DNA of 64,000 bases. Origin: Owenia fusiformis (Eukaryota; Annelida; Polychaeta; Sabellida; Oweniidae). A program made the translations under genes and the position numbers. The stretch spans positions 3,038,001-3,102,000 of the forward strand of contig CAIIXF020000006.1 of NCBI GenBank assembly GCA_903813345.2. The letters run 5' to 3'. Positions 1 through 11,829 of the stretch are shown here, piece by piece (the first letter of the stretch is position 1; every line of letters starts with the position of its first letter). Under the pieces are notes generated by a model. The model ran no database searches, was not told the DNA's origin, and worked only from the letters and a program-made list of their open reading frames with translations.

Positions 1-31
1 ACGAGATTTATTTTGATCAATATTTCAAATA

Positions 32-301
32 GGGCGAAGGGGTGTAACGTCGACACCGTTTTGGGGTAACTTCGACATGTGGGGTAACTTCGACACCTTG
101 TTGTTTATTTGCTCTAATTTCCGATCTAGGGGGAAGCCATGTTTTTTTTCTCGCATGGATCGAGATCTCGCGAGATTTTAATTTTTCCAGAAATCAAACA
201 TGGTGGAAAACGGAAATTCTACTTCTAATACGTAAGTGTCGAAGTTACCCCATCCATTATGTCGACATTACCCCACATGTCGACATTACACCCCTTCGCC
301 C
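32..301. mobile_element. MITE with ~65-bp terminal inverted repeats, TA target duplication
   Basis: The first ~65 bases (GGGCGAAGGGGTGTAA...) return as the reverse complement at 237-301, and TA flanks both ends (30-31 and 302-303). The arms carry repeated GTGGGGTAACTTCGACA-type blocks. The core is 140 bp with no open frame. The TA duplication points to a Tc1/mariner-type transposase acting in trans; this is inferred from target site only. Confidence 0.8.
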
Positions 302-303
302 TA

Positions 304-3300
304 AACCAATAAAATAACGCTTCACCGTTCAGCCTAAAACGGGATGGCTTATACGAATAAGTGGTGTTGTCGTATGCTGCCCGGTAATGATGAGTTGGAA
401 TATCAAGAGTCTTGACAATACATGCACTGGCGGATCGAGGGAGGTGGGGGGGGGCATGGGGTCCGGCCCCATTTTTGAACCTTCAAAAATGATATGTATG
501 TTTATACGTATTTTAAAACCTTAAAACAGCTTCATACTATCTTATTCAAGCTTTATCATGTTTCAGATTCGGAGTGTAATGTCAAGATGGCCTCCAGGGA
601 ACTGTAGTGTAACATGCTGGACAGATATGAAAAGGAAGCTAAATTCAATATCCCATGTGGGAAGCTGAATTGTTGTGGCAAATTCCAGGTTTGTTAGAGA
701 ATTATACAGACAGACCTTTCACAGAATACTTGATTGAAGAATAAATTAGTAAGTTTTTCTTATGATTGATTTTGAATATTATATATGCACCAATGTGCAC
801 TATCAGGCCCATGGCCTACTTTTGCCAAGGGAAGTGGGTCATGAGGTAGATTTCCACAAGTCTATTTTATAAAATCCTCACATGAAATATTAAACTATTT
901 TATTTTATTGAACATTACAGGTAATGCATTTAATGTGCTTTTTTCTGAACACAAATAAAATCCAAAATATAATATAAAAATTGATATATTAAATCTTTTA
1001 GGCCTAATTGTTTTAAGTTTAGGGGAACATTTTGTATGCCTTTCATGTTAACTGATCTGGGTTAGCCATCTGTAATATGTAATAAATATGCACTGCAACA
1101 TTTGAATTATTATTGTAGTTTTCAATACTATATCTAGTACTGTGTTGTTAATTCAGGATTACTTATTACTCATTGCAGGTGACACAAGACATGCAAGAAA
1201 AGAGAGTCTATCAAAAAGAGCATAATTGATCAGTTCAACCCAAAGGAATGGTATGATCAGCAAGAGTGGCGACTAAAAGCATTACAGTTTGGAATAATTA
1301 TTCACATGAAAGACTAACATAATGCAATACATATATCACAGTAATTTTACTATAAAGCTTCCTTAAAGTTAAAAAATGGCAATAGAAAATTTTGAAAATG
1401 AGTACAAGGAAAAAGAAAAAACTGGTATCTGTGAAAGGTACATGTATGCATATTTCGAATATAATTGTGAAGGTTTCCTAATGCATTCAGACGCCTGTTC
1501 CACCATTTGGTTCAACGCCAGGATAAGTGTTCCAAAATCATGGAAACTATTTTGAGCATCTAATTGATATCAAATAGTGTACTAGGACTATAAGACTGAC
1601 CTTTATACAGGAAGCAGCTTAGAAAGATATTTATAAATTGACTTATTAACATTTATTGCGCTTTAAATCATCTGCCCCACCTGCCCAAACATGAGTTACC
1701 ATAGTAACCATATTTTTGGTCCAATAAGGGGAAAGTGCATGAAAGTTGTTGCAATAATTGCTATATTCATTTGACATATTCTGTGAAAATTTCAAATAAA
1801 GAATCACAAAACTTGATTTTGCATTTTTAGAGGATTTTTGTTATCAGAACTTATTGATTGACCTAGTATACATGTATAAAATTTTACAATAGAAGGCAAG
1901 TGAGATTCAAATATTTGTCAGCTGATGAGATATGTTAAACTCTTAAATGGATTTTGGACCCCAGAGCACATTCTTTGCAATAATTTTATAATAATTTAAT
2001 CTACATGAAATTTCATCTAATCGTTGTTTAATCTATTTCCTTTCAGATTAAACAACCCAGATGTAAATCGCATGATAACTTTTTGTACAATCCTAGATCA
2101 AAGAACATCACTGTCACCAAAATATATATTCAAATAATATATTGTTATATGTAAATGCTACAAAATGTTCAAAACACTTTAGATACCGGACTCTTTATGA
2201 TTAAGTTTACTCATATATTCTTGCATACAACATAAATAATCTATATATATTATGAAAGGTAAGTGAATTTCCTATTAAAAACTGAAACCAGAATGAAAAA
2301 AATTATCTGGTTGCAGAGTTATTGTCAAATATGTGAAATAAATCCCTTAGAGGGTGTAAAAAACATAAATCCAATTAAGGCCAAATATTTTCCAGGTGTA
2401 AATGTGCATTGTACATGATGCATGTTATCCATTTCTAAAAATTTAAGTAGATCCCTTTGACAGATTTCTTTGAAACAAAATAGTTCTGTATTAAAATAAA
2501 AGTAAAAAATATCCTTGCTTAAACCCTCTAATTACTTTCAACTACTCAAATCAATTGACCTGATTTTAGCAAAAAATAAATCAATAAAAGACCATATTGT
2601 TTTTCCAAGTGGGAAAATGTCTAGTTAACTTTAAATAAATTATAACTCAGTGCATTTATTAGTATTGCTTTAACTGTTTAAGACTGAGTGTGTACCCCAC
2701 CTCTGTGTACAGTTTTTCAAATTCTAAATCACAAGGAAAGGTTACCCAGGGAGGGGGATACACAATCTTGAGATAAGAGTAAAAAAAGACCCCTTGTGAA
2801 GTCCCCTATATCTTTATAAAAAACTCTAAGGGATTTGTCTGAAGTAAAAATACATCAAGGACTATGTGGGCCATGTGTCACGTAAGAAAAATACTAGTAT
2901 GATGCCCATTTGAAGCGATGTCTTGCAAGTAGGCTAGCGATCAGCTGTTTCAATGCAAACAAAGCATAGGCATTATGTCCTTAAAAATATCAGATGTGGT
3001 TCACATATTCAACTTCTTAAAACATATGGTCTAGTAAAAAACGGTGGGTTTGAGTCTTCATATCGATGGAGTAATCAAATAAATATAATATTCATCATTT
3101 TAGACGGAGTAATCTTTCAGAATAAGCAACATATTTGTACAGAAAACAAAAACTTATTTTTTATGGCCTTATATCCTGGCACTTGTACACATTCCTGAAG
3201 GGGGTCAACTCGGTGCATTCAATGACTTTCGGCAGCATGAGGAACAACGATTTACAATTGCGTAAGTAGTCTACTTTATTTTTTCATTCTTTTGGACAAG

Positions 3301-3350
3301 ATTATTCTGTAAATGTGATAATCAGAGGGTGAAATGCCTTTGAATTGAGC
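304..3350. other. Intergenic, AT-rich; no gene recognised
   Basis: About 3 kb without a long open frame. Two short open stretches were looked at. One is at about 640-745, beginning M-W-E-A-E-L-L-W. The other is at about 1180-1317, following an acceptor-like TTGCAG and rich in Lys/Gln. Neither resembles a family I know, and I could not link them by matching splice phases. They may be transposon debris or terminal exons of an unseen gene. Confidence 0.4.
425..478 (+). mobile_element. Terminal fragment of CACTGGCGGATC-type element
   Basis: CACTGGCGGATCGAGGGA followed by a long G run matches the terminus of the complete element at 24564-24868 (inverted there: CACTGGCGGATATGG) and the mini copy at 42295-42368. 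No matching second end was found nearby, so it is a solo end or a very diverged copy. Confidence 0.45.
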
Positions 3351-3354
3351 ATTC

Positions 3355-3720
3355 AACTTACCCTTGGCGTCATCATTTTCGGCACGGACTGAAATCGTTT
3401 GGAGATCCCCGGGTTGGAGCTGTGCAAACGTTATTTACAAACTGTTATTTAACGAAATCGTCTGCCTCTTTCAAGGGGAAATGTATGCTCCCTCCCTGTT
3501 GTCGCATTCGAGAATGCAACATTGCCTTGGCAGTAGTTTGAATTTTTATAGATTTCTATTCAAATTTCCCGCGAACTTTTTTGACTGAACTTGGGCGATA
3601 ATAGAGGAATGACGTCATGCGCCATCTATTGACGATTTCGGCGTTTTACTCCATTAGATCACGTGATTCAGTTAAATCGGGCGCGTCCAACTTGGTTATA
3701 GCAGGGTGTAAAAGGAAAGA
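3355..3720 (-). promoter_or_regulatory. Promoter-like patch with CRE and E-box; possible minus-strand first exon
   Basis: A perfect cAMP-response element TGACGTCA lies at 3610-3617 and a CACGTG E-box at 3660-3665, in a locally CpG-richer stretch. On the minus strand to its left, a short ATG-ATG-ACG-CCA reading runs into a good donor (CCAAGG|GTAAGTTG, near 3361). No downstream minus-strand exon was found before the window edge. It could be the start of a non-coding transcript or of a gene lying left of the window, or chance. Confidence 0.3.
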
Positions 3721-5035
3721 AGATATTCTGGATTTTGAAGCCCTGTGATCGGAGGATGGACTTATGAAGGGGAGTGTAAGAAATGGTTGCCAGAGGGACT
3801 CTGGTTCATATGAAATAAGAACAATGAGGTTATATTGGCTCCAGTAGTGATGAAAGAAAATTAATTTCAGAAATAAAAGGTTTATTTTGTATTATTGTAT
3901 TACAGGCCAAACAATTTACATAACGTACATAACAAACTATCGATTCAATTCGTAGAATATTTATATCCAATTTGTGTTGTGCTTTTGGCACATTAATCTG
4001 TAAAATATATCATAGCATTAACAAGAAAATCAAATGACATTCTTGTTCTCTAAGTGCATCCTGAATGCCGAAGCTGATATTAAAATTACGCGTAAAAGTT
4101 GCCTTTAAAAAGTGTTTTAAACAGACATTTTCAATCGTTTGCCATCATTTTAGAATTGGCCAGGCCGTGCCAAACGTCATTTGATTTTACTTGCTCGATT
4201 ATTTTTGTGATTCGAATGATTAATATGTACGCTAATTCATATCATCGAAATAATATTCAACTGGGATGTTTTATTTCCCAAATGTGCTGTACGAACTTTG
4301 CCATGGAAGGTAAATGTAATTTATCAATGATGTTTGCGCTTTGCTTCAATGTAATATTTGCCACGATTAATTTAATTTCTATGCTTCGATTGCCATCTCT
4401 GGCCGTTTTAATTCCGGTATCAGAGAAATATATGCCCATACGACTATTAACCTTTCCTCCCCGAAGCACGTCTTTAAGTTATGTTTGGCAGAAAGAGACG
4501 CGTGATAAATGCACTTTTCACGCTATTATGATTATCAAACGAGCGCCATGATAACCATAATGATAAACAATGTCATTCCATTACGTTTGTCTTGAGATGC
4601 AACGATATAATGAGTTGGATATAAATCCTGCATATGTGCAGATCGTCAATCCTTTTTGATATATGTCGTTCTCAGAGCTCTGTTCATATAAAGTGCATGG
4701 TAAATCTAAACTATTTTACAATCACATTGGTGTGGCATTAGTTTAGATGCGAGTAGATAATCTTGATTTACGTCAATATATATTCAAAATACCAGTCAAA
4801 GTGATGTCATATTTGAAATCTACATGTAAAAGTACATCTAGAAATATGGTTTCAAAAATTGTTTTTCAACTTTGAAAATTTATCTTTTTGAAAATCGTGA
4901 CTTCTAGTTCGGGGAGATTTCCCATAGACCCCATGCTATAAAATCAAGAAAAGTGAAATATCTTTTCTTGTATTGGACGCATACTATTTTCTTTTACTGG
5001 ACACATTTTTATTTTCATAACTAATTACGTTGATA
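3721..5035. other. Intergenic; no feature supported
   Basis: AT-rich sequence. The only open frame above 100 codons (4099-4551 +) has no recognisable domain, no splice context and no coding-like composition. I see no repeat pairing or RNA gene here. Confidence 0.4.
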
Positions 5036-5560
5036 AAGCCCGGTATACACCAATGGGGCAAAATCCGACTTGCCCCATCGAGTCCCATCTTGCCCCATCG
5101 AATCCCAATTTGCCCCATCGAATCCCACGAAGTCCCATGGGACCGTGATGACTTTGCCCCATCGTGCCCCATGGAGTCCCATCAAGCTCCATGGAGTCCC
5201 ATCAAATCCCACCGTGCCCCATTGGTGTATGTCGGGCTTCACACAACACGTCATATGATCGAAAATCCCACGATGCCCCATGGAAAGAATGAACATGTTC
5301 ATTCTCGATGGGACTCCATGGGACTTCGTGGGATTTTGCCCGATCTTGCCCCATCGAGTCCCACCGAGTCCCACGTGGGACTTCATGGGACCTCATGGGA
5401 CCTCGTGGGACTCGATGGGGCAAGATGGGGCAAAATCCCACGGAGTCCCATGGAGTCCCACGGACTTCATGGGGCAAAATCCCAAAAGGTCCCACGAGGT
5501 TCCACGCAATGTTAAGTCTATGGAGGTCCCAACTTGCCCCATTGGTGTATACCGGGCTTA
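5036..5560. mobile_element. Palindromic element built of GGGACTCCATGGGA-type words
   Basis: Both ends carry AAGCCCGGTATACACCAATG in opposite orientations (5036 onward; ending near 5560). The interior is a dense degenerate array of 10-12-base words related to TCCCATGGGA and GATGGGGCAA, read equally on both strands. A third TIR-like copy (TTGGTGTATGTCGGGCTT) at about 5222-5239 splits it into a ~204-bp and a ~320-bp block. The second block contains the 20-bp palindrome AGAATGAACATGTTCATTCT (5286-5305). Long overlapping open frames on both strands are by-products of the repeat and not genes. Confidence 0.75.
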
Positions 5561-5609
5561 AGGGTGATATTAAAATTGAACCACTATAACTGATGAATAT
5601 TCAAGTTAA

Positions 5610-7330
5610 AGGCCCCATGTAAAGTTTAAACCACTTTGGCTTATATTGTAGTCTTACCCAATGTTATCAAAGTGTGATATGTGAAACTTTTTTTTTTTTC
5701 AAAAAGTGGTTTTTGAAAGACTTTTTGTTCCAAAATTTGTGAATTTATTTAAAACCAACTTTTAGAGGTCACTCATATCTTCTAACGAGCCACAATTCAT
5801 ACCAATGCATAGCATTCATCCTCCCATGTTATTGCCGAAAAAATTAAGAAAATCGGTTGATAAACAAGCGAAAAATGAATTTATCAGTGCATGAAAACGG
5901 TTCTTGCTCTAGGGGCGAGGGAAATTGTCAATAAATGGAGTATAGTTGGTTTGGCAGCATTTTCAGTTAGGGGAGAGTCTTGGATGAAATTTCCACCTAG
6001 GTGATAGCTTCACAGAGTGGTAGGAAGTTCTTTTTTTGAAGAGTTAGCCCCCTACCCCACAAAAACACCCCACCCCAGGGAAAAAAATTGTTCACACTAA
6101 ATAACCTTAGATATTTTGATGTTTGTAAGTGACATACATAGATATTATATATATGAATCATTTGCAGTATAATTGATGCTGATTACTCCTAAAAAAATTG
6201 AATATTAGTACAAAGTGTGTTCCCCAGGGGGCAAATTCGTGACCCATTTCCTTACTATTTTGATCCTAACTTTTCAACTAGACACTGTAAGAGGTTGAAA
6301 AAATTCATGTGAAGTGCCCAATAGCAGGGTTAGTAACCCTGAAAGATGCAAAGCCATGGAAGAGGTAGGAGCTGAGAAAAAAATTGTTGATTTTTCGAAA
6401 AATTTGACATTTTTGACAACTGGATTTTGTGTATGACTATAGCTGACCCCTATAGTTCCTCGATCCATCCCTCTATGATGATATATATGGTTTTATAGTG
6501 TGGAACTAAGATGTAAAACATAATTAAGATGGGTTTTAAGGAAGTTTAAGGTTTTAAACAGGTCCAAAATTTGAAAAATTGTAACTATAAGGTTTCAAAT
6601 TTACGAATTCCAGGTAGAGCCATGGCAGACCCCTATAGTTTCTAGATCCATCCCTCTATGGTGATACTTATGGTATTGCTGTATGGAACTAATATGTAAA
6701 ACACAATTTAGATGGGTTTTAAGGAAGTTTAAGGTTTTAAACAAGTTCAAAATTTGAAAAATTGTAAATATAAGGTTTCAAATTTACGAATTTCAGGTAT
6801 AGCCATGGCTGACCCTTATGGTTTTTACATCCATACATCTATGGCTAAATATACAGTTTTAGAGTGTGGGACTAAGATTTAACATACCCAAAATGAATTT
6901 TAAGAAAGTTTAAGGTTTTAAACAAGTCAAAAATTTGAAGAATTGTAAATATAAGGTTTCAAATTTACGAATTTCAGGTATAGCCATGGCTGACCCTTAT
7001 GGTTTTTACATCCATACATCTATGGCTAAATATACAGTTTTAGAGTGTGGGACTAAGATTTAACATACCCAAAATGAATTTTAAGAAAGTTTAAGGTTTT
7101 AAACAAGTCAAAAATTTGAAGAATTGTAAATGTAAGTTTTCAAATTTATGAATTTCAGGTATAGCCAAAGATTACCCTTATGGTATTTAACTAAAATGTA
7201 AAAGATGCATAAGATGAGTTTGAAGGAAGTTCAAGGTTTTAAACAAGTGCAAAATTTGAAAAATTGATCTCGAAAATTTGTCTCAAATTCACGTTATTCA
7301 GGTACAGCCTTGAATGAGCCCTGATAATCG
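5610..7330 (+). repeat. Left inverted arm of the 8.37-kb element
   Basis: About 840 bp of unique arm sequence is followed by five to six units of the ~181-bp repeat. The whole arm returns inverted at about 11830-13979. The 64-codon open frame at 6274-6468 (-) has a near copy in the other arm at 13221-13415 (+). Because the arms are copies of each other at DNA level, this similarity is not evidence of coding. Confidence 0.75.
6430..7310 (+). repeat. ~181-bp tandem repeat (left arm)
   Basis: The phrase GGTATAGCCATGGCTGACCC recurs at about 6613 (variant), 6797, 6978 and 7159, with more diverged copies at about 6430 and 7300, a spacing of 180-184 bp. Units share TTTAAGGTTTTAAACAAGT and AATATAAGGTTTCAAATTTA. 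The two middle units are nearly identical, suggesting recent homogenisation. Confidence 0.8.
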
Positions 7331-7668
7331 AAGGTTATGAGCATAATAGTAACAACTGTGATATCATAGCTTAGAGACCAGGTGTAGAATATATACCTGT
7401 TGCAGCAGTTAGTCTGCTGCATATAGATGGAGTGAAAAGTCATGAACTACAGTAAAATCTTTCTAATCTGAATGCTACTAGACCAGCTAAAAGCGTTCAA
7501 ATTAGAAGTGTTTGAATTTTGAGGTTTTTACATCTGCAATTATTCTGGATTTTGAAGAAATATGAATGCATTCTCAATGAAAAATATTAATAATTATCCT
7601 ACACTTAGTGTACTAAATGTATAATAACATTAAAAAATAAATTTGATATTTATTGGCAAAATGAATAT

Positions 7669-7767
7669 CCGGAGGATATCGTAACGATATACTCCGGGCG
7701 GTGGATATCGTGACGATATACTCCGGAAACCCCAATATGCGGAGGATATTGTGACGATATACTCCGC
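7669..7767. repeat. Three hairpin units around GATATCGTNACGATATAC
   Basis: Units at 7669-7697, 7703-7726 and 7739-7767 each read (CGGA)GGATATCGTRACGATATACTCCG, an imperfect palindrome able to fold on itself. They are spaced ~35 bp apart. No gene or promoter is near, so function is unknown. Confidence 0.7.
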
Positions 7768-7865
7768 TTGTTGATTTCCCGCCAAATTGACTCTATTTGG
7801 CATGGAATTCATTTTGCAATGATATTATACATTTAGTACACTCCTTGTAAGTGTAGGATAATAAG

Positions 7866-8013
7866 AACATCCTATGATTTTTTCAGAATATCATTTTAAT
7901 CTACTCGGTGATATTGATAAATGCACTCGTTCGCTTCGCTCTCTCGTGCAGATATCAATATCACCTCGTAGATAAAAATGATATTCCTCAAAATCATAGG
8001 ATATCCTATAAAT
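7866..8013. mobile_element. Short palindromic MITE
   Basis: CATCCTATGATTTTTTCAGAATATCATTTT...CTCGGTGATATTGAT is mirrored by ATCAATATCACCTCGTAG...AAATGATATTCCTCAAAATCATAGGAT. The loop contains CTCGTTCGCTTCGCTCTCTCG. It is a near-complete stem of ~60 bp. Confidence 0.65.
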
Positions 8014-8432
8014 ATTAATAATATTTATACTGACCACCCAAAAAGCTTAATAGCATTCCAAAATCCAATTCAAAAGTTTTGATATCATAACAATTCAGTG
8101 TTAAACTGACAATATTTGAGCAATTTTGTAAGAAATATGTGATATTTGGTAAAAAAAAGTTCAAGTTAAACAGGTTGATTTTTCAAATATGAGTGTTCAC
8201 TGTTCGAATTAAGAGGTGTTCAGATTTCAATTTTTAAACATAGGAGTCAATGGGAGGAAGGAAAAATTGAACTGGGGAAAAGTGTTCAGATTGGTTGGTT
8301 TTCAGATAAGTCAGGTGTTGGGATGATTTGTAGGTGTTCACAATAGTCAGATGTTGGGATATACAGGTTTCACTGCTGATATATCATTTATACAAGATGA
8401 TGAACTAGAACTACTGTACTTATGACAACCAT

Positions 8433-9188
8433 GCCGATATTTTCTCTCCTATCCGGCGCATTTTCCTTAAGACCAAAATGCTAGGAATTGAAAATCTGGT
8501 TAAATATGCGCTGGACTCTGGATATCTTCCGTCGAAGAGGTCATGGAGACTGCAAATTGTCAATGCTGTAAGATCCGTCGAGGTCAAGCAATTTTTCTTG
8601 CAATGCTCATGTTATGGCAAACTTTTATATCTACGTGACTATGTCACAGACTTAAAACCTTGCATATGGTGGTTGATTTGTCAGAAATATCCTAAATGTC
8701 AAAGCCAGTGTAAAACTATGATGCAATTGATATGTAACGCCCATGTATGAAATACGAACAACTTCAATGGTTCAAAACGATGTATATTGTGTAACCTCTG
8801 TGAAACTGAAACAATTGAACATTTTATATTAAGATGCCCTATGTATGAACCATATAGGCATAACATATTTGAAGCCCTTGGCTGTCGTGGTGACAGTATG
8901 GGTGTTATTATGAAGAAAGTTTTAGGTCTCTCAGATGTTTCATGTGAGACGTTAATAATTGTATCATCATGTGTACACAAAATGTACAATCACAGAGCCA
9001 ACCTGTTGGCTCTGCTTGACACATAATTTCTCTATCACTTTATTTTTATGTTTTCCAAAACAACAACTTTTTTATCACATAATTTAATCTTATCCTTGTA
9101 TTTTATATTTTATATGTAAACCACATGTATACTAAAATGTATTCTCTCATATAAATGAGGCAATAAATATACAATACAATACAATACT
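8433..9188 (+). pseudogene. Decayed LINE 3' end (C-terminal zinc knuckle and tail), plus strand
   Basis: This is the 3' portion of a non-LTR retrotransposon. One open stretch (8478-8750), a stop, then a second (8787-9026) contain the C-terminal C-x2-C-x6-H-x4-C finger (CNLCETETIEHFILRC) that closes many LINE reverse-transcriptase proteins. The element ends with GGCAATAAATATACAATACAATACAATAC, i.e. a tandem AATAC tail at about 9163-9188. The catalytic RT core is missing (5' truncation). It faces the second LINE (9255-10365) tail to tail across a ~70-bp spacer. The two share the ATACAATAC tail and the sequence just before it, so they belong to the same or sister families. Confidence 0.65.
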
Positions 9189-9254
9189 ATAGGTGCCTTT
9201 GATAATTTTTACCACAATGTTATACTATGTCAGGAAAAGAAAGCACCCATGACA

Positions 9255-10365
9255 CTGTATTGTATTGTATTGTATTGTATTGTATATTCTTTATTTCCTC
9301 CATTAAATGAAGATTACAATTTAACATTTTAACTTAACTCAAAATTAAGGAAAAATAAAATAATAATAATAAAATGTACATTATTTACAAATATTCCAGG
9401 TATTTACATATTTAAATGTAGTACAGCATGGTTTAGCAAATAATCTATTTTCACCGCAGATACTATTAAAAATTGTTGCCAAATGCAATCATTACAATCA
9501 AATAACATATCTGTTCTGCTACCTAAAATAGTTTCAAGAAATATCTCATCATCAGTATTAAATAACGCCACAGAGTCAACAACTCCTAATGTATCAACAA
9601 CAGCATTAAATAGATTATCTCTTTCTTGAAATAGTACTTGACATTGTAATAATATATGTTTTGTGATGTCATTCGTCACACTATTGCAAAGAGGACAGCA
9701 TCTATCAGTTTCTGAGTTCAGTATTAATAAGGATAAAAGCTGTCCCAATTTCCAAGTGTGAGATGGATACATAATTCCCAATTTCCAATGTATTATTGGT
9801 TCGTACACTGTATGACTATTTCTAAAGCGATATAGAGAGGCATCCTGATTCAGCATGTGGTGCCATAATTGCTGTTGTTTTGAAAAGATTTGTGCGTTTA
9901 CTATCATTTTCCATTTGGATTTATGCATTACAACAGTAGTTTTAATATAACGTTCAAACTCAGTATATAAAATAGGATAAGAATCTTTAAGTTGCAGAAT
10001 ATCAGCCAAAAAGCCCATTTGTTTGAGGTGTAAAACGTCTCTAACCAGCAAGCTAGATATTCTAATTAGTAAAATCTGTTTTTGAACATATAGATTATCA
10101 GTTCTCAGTAGTCTGCCAAGAAACAGGAATTTCATTTTATTGATGTAACTCTCAACGGACAATAGACCAAGCGTGCTCAAGACTATAGCACTAGGTGTTC
10201 TTATAGGGAAACCTTGGATTCTTTTGGCAACCTGTCGTTGAGCACGCTCGAGCTTTTCCATTTCATTTCGTTTAATATTGAACCAAAGTTCACACCCATA
10301 AAATGCAGAAGGCATTATAATATTTTTCCATATTTTGGCACTAGTTAGAGGGCATGCTATTCCCT
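9255..10365 (-). pseudogene. LINE 3' end: C-terminal part of reverse-transcriptase protein, minus strand
   Basis: A 303-codon frame (10315-9404) can be extended to ~10365 without a stop. It begins just after the RT core with the typical AKIWKNIIMPSAFYGCELW segment and LERAQRQVAKRIQG, as in CR1/L2/RTE-like proteins. It ends with a C-x2-C-x9-H-x4-C knuckle (CPLCNSVTNDITKHILLQC). The RT catalytic domain is absent, so this is a 5'-truncated insertion. The open frame is intact, suggesting a fairly young copy. On its own strand it ends in GAATATACAATACAATAC repeats (about 9258-9285). Confidence 0.75.
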
Positions 10366-10569
10366 ATGATAATTAGTTTCATTAGTTTCTCTTGAATCTA
10401 AAATTGACCTTGGGTTTATGAGAGTAGTAAATTGGAATGCAGTTATATGGAATATTGAATTGGCTGGAATTGGACACACCTTGCCTAGAAATGTGTTAGT
10501 AAACTATGATCTTATATGGATACAAACAGTTCGTTTGACAATGATCATCTATCTTATCCTGTAAAATCA

Positions 10570-11165
10570 GAACTTAAAAAGGGGTTTGAAATGGAGATCG
10601 ATGAAACCATACCACAAATTGATAAAACTTTCGTGATTGATGCAATGGCTATGACAAAGGGAAAATGAAGATTAACTTATATGTTGAAATTTGGGGAGTT
10701 TTGGAAAGCTATATTTGACTACTCCATCAAATCTAGTAAAAGAGCCCAAAGAATAGATTTCATATAAGACTCCTAGCTAGTTGTCTCCATCAGTAAAGGA
10801 TTCTGAAAGAATGCAAAGAATGGATGCTTCCCCTATTGAACTTTAATCCATAGAAGAAATTACACCATTACCTAAAAATATGAATACCTTTGTCCAAGTA
10901 ATATAAGACAAATTTTCAAAGATTACAAAGAAATTCAATAAAGCAGCATTCTAAAAGTGTGCCAGATGTCAAGATTGTTTTAAGTGGAACTATTGGAGAG
11001 AACTAAAATATCTGTGAAAATGATAACTGAAATCTCCTGTTAAATTCCACTCCTGAAGAGGCTGATTTTGAAATTATTCACTCTGTTTTACATTCAGCAG
11101 AACATGTGGGACTGCAGTAATTTGCATCAAATGACACTGATATTATAATTTTATGACTATCATTT
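10570..11165 (+). pseudogene. Decayed transposon-associated EEAD/DTD domain gene
   Basis: Across several frames and stops one can read TIPQIDKTFVIDAMAM (about 10601-10648) and, further on, STPEEADFEIIHSVLHS (about 11047-11097) followed after a stop by ASNDTDIIIL. These correspond to the IDAMAM, EEADTRxxxH and SxDTDVLVLL blocks of a protein family very common in marine invertebrate genomes as transposon-linked copies. I read that family as PIN-like nuclease from memory of its acidic motifs; this is inference. Stops and frameshifts make it dead. It sits in the interior of the 8.37-kb TTAA element and may be its cargo or a separate insertion. Confidence 0.5.
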
Positions 11166-11829
11166 CAATAAATGAAAAAAATTCTTCAACTATGCTAGAA
11201 AATGTCATCTGCGAAACATATTGATCATATCACCATATATACTTTTTTGATCTACATGAAGATTTTAATGTGACAAGACCCTTTTACCCTAGAGTTCCTT
11301 ATATCATTGCACTAACGGAAGTTTCTAGGCCCGGGCGGGGGGGGGGTATGATCCTTATAATCCTTATTTTCCCAAATAATTACTGTTGCCTGATGACAAA
11401 TTGTTTTATTGGGAGTGTAGTGATTATAATTTGATAATTCATAACAACATTTTGTATTAGGAGATGATCATTGCTTAATTACAGAAGGGGCATAACAAAA
11501 TATAGAGAAAACATGTTTCTTTTAATTAACCATGTCTTTATGTATTTTGATAATGCAGAACATTACATCGAACATGTTGATGTGAAAAAGTAAAAATGCT
11601 ATATCACATAATAAATATCGTCAAATAATAATTAATTAGTTATAATCCATTTATCAATCAATTACTACACTGTATACGATATCCCTAGGAGCAGTTACAC
11701 TTACTGGGGGATTTATTAACCTCTCACCCCTTAGGAACTCAAGGGTTAAGTCCTCAACTCTAATGATACATGTAACATGGATCAAACCTGACCACAATAT
11801 TTTCAACATCTAATTTCTAAGCTAAGTCA
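11166..11829. other. Interior of the TTAA element; nothing recognised
   Basis: AT-rich sequence with a GGCCCGGGCGGGG run near 11330. No open frame, RNA gene or repeat pairing was seen. Confidence 0.4.

Larger units (their letters stand above)
7450..8375. mobile_element. pogo/Tigger-like non-autonomous element
   Basis: The left end CAGTAAAATCTTTCTAATCT and the inverted right end CAGTGAAACCTGTATATCCC resemble the CAGTnnAACCTnTATAATCC termini of pogo/Tigger elements. Sub-terminal sequence holds repeated GTGTTCAGATT-like words, also typical. A TA lies to the left; the right flank does not show it clearly. No transposase frame is present. It contains the hairpin trio at 7669-7767 and the MITE at 7866-8013. 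Confidence 0.5.

Noticed and set aside
4099-4551. 150-codon open frame, plus strand
   Set aside because: No recognisable domain, cysteine and isoleucine-rich low-quality composition, no splice partners. Judged chance.
4984-5589. Several overlapping open frames on both strands rich in SH, VPW and GTSWD
   Set aside because: They come from the TCCCATGGGA word repeat, which lacks stops in most frames.
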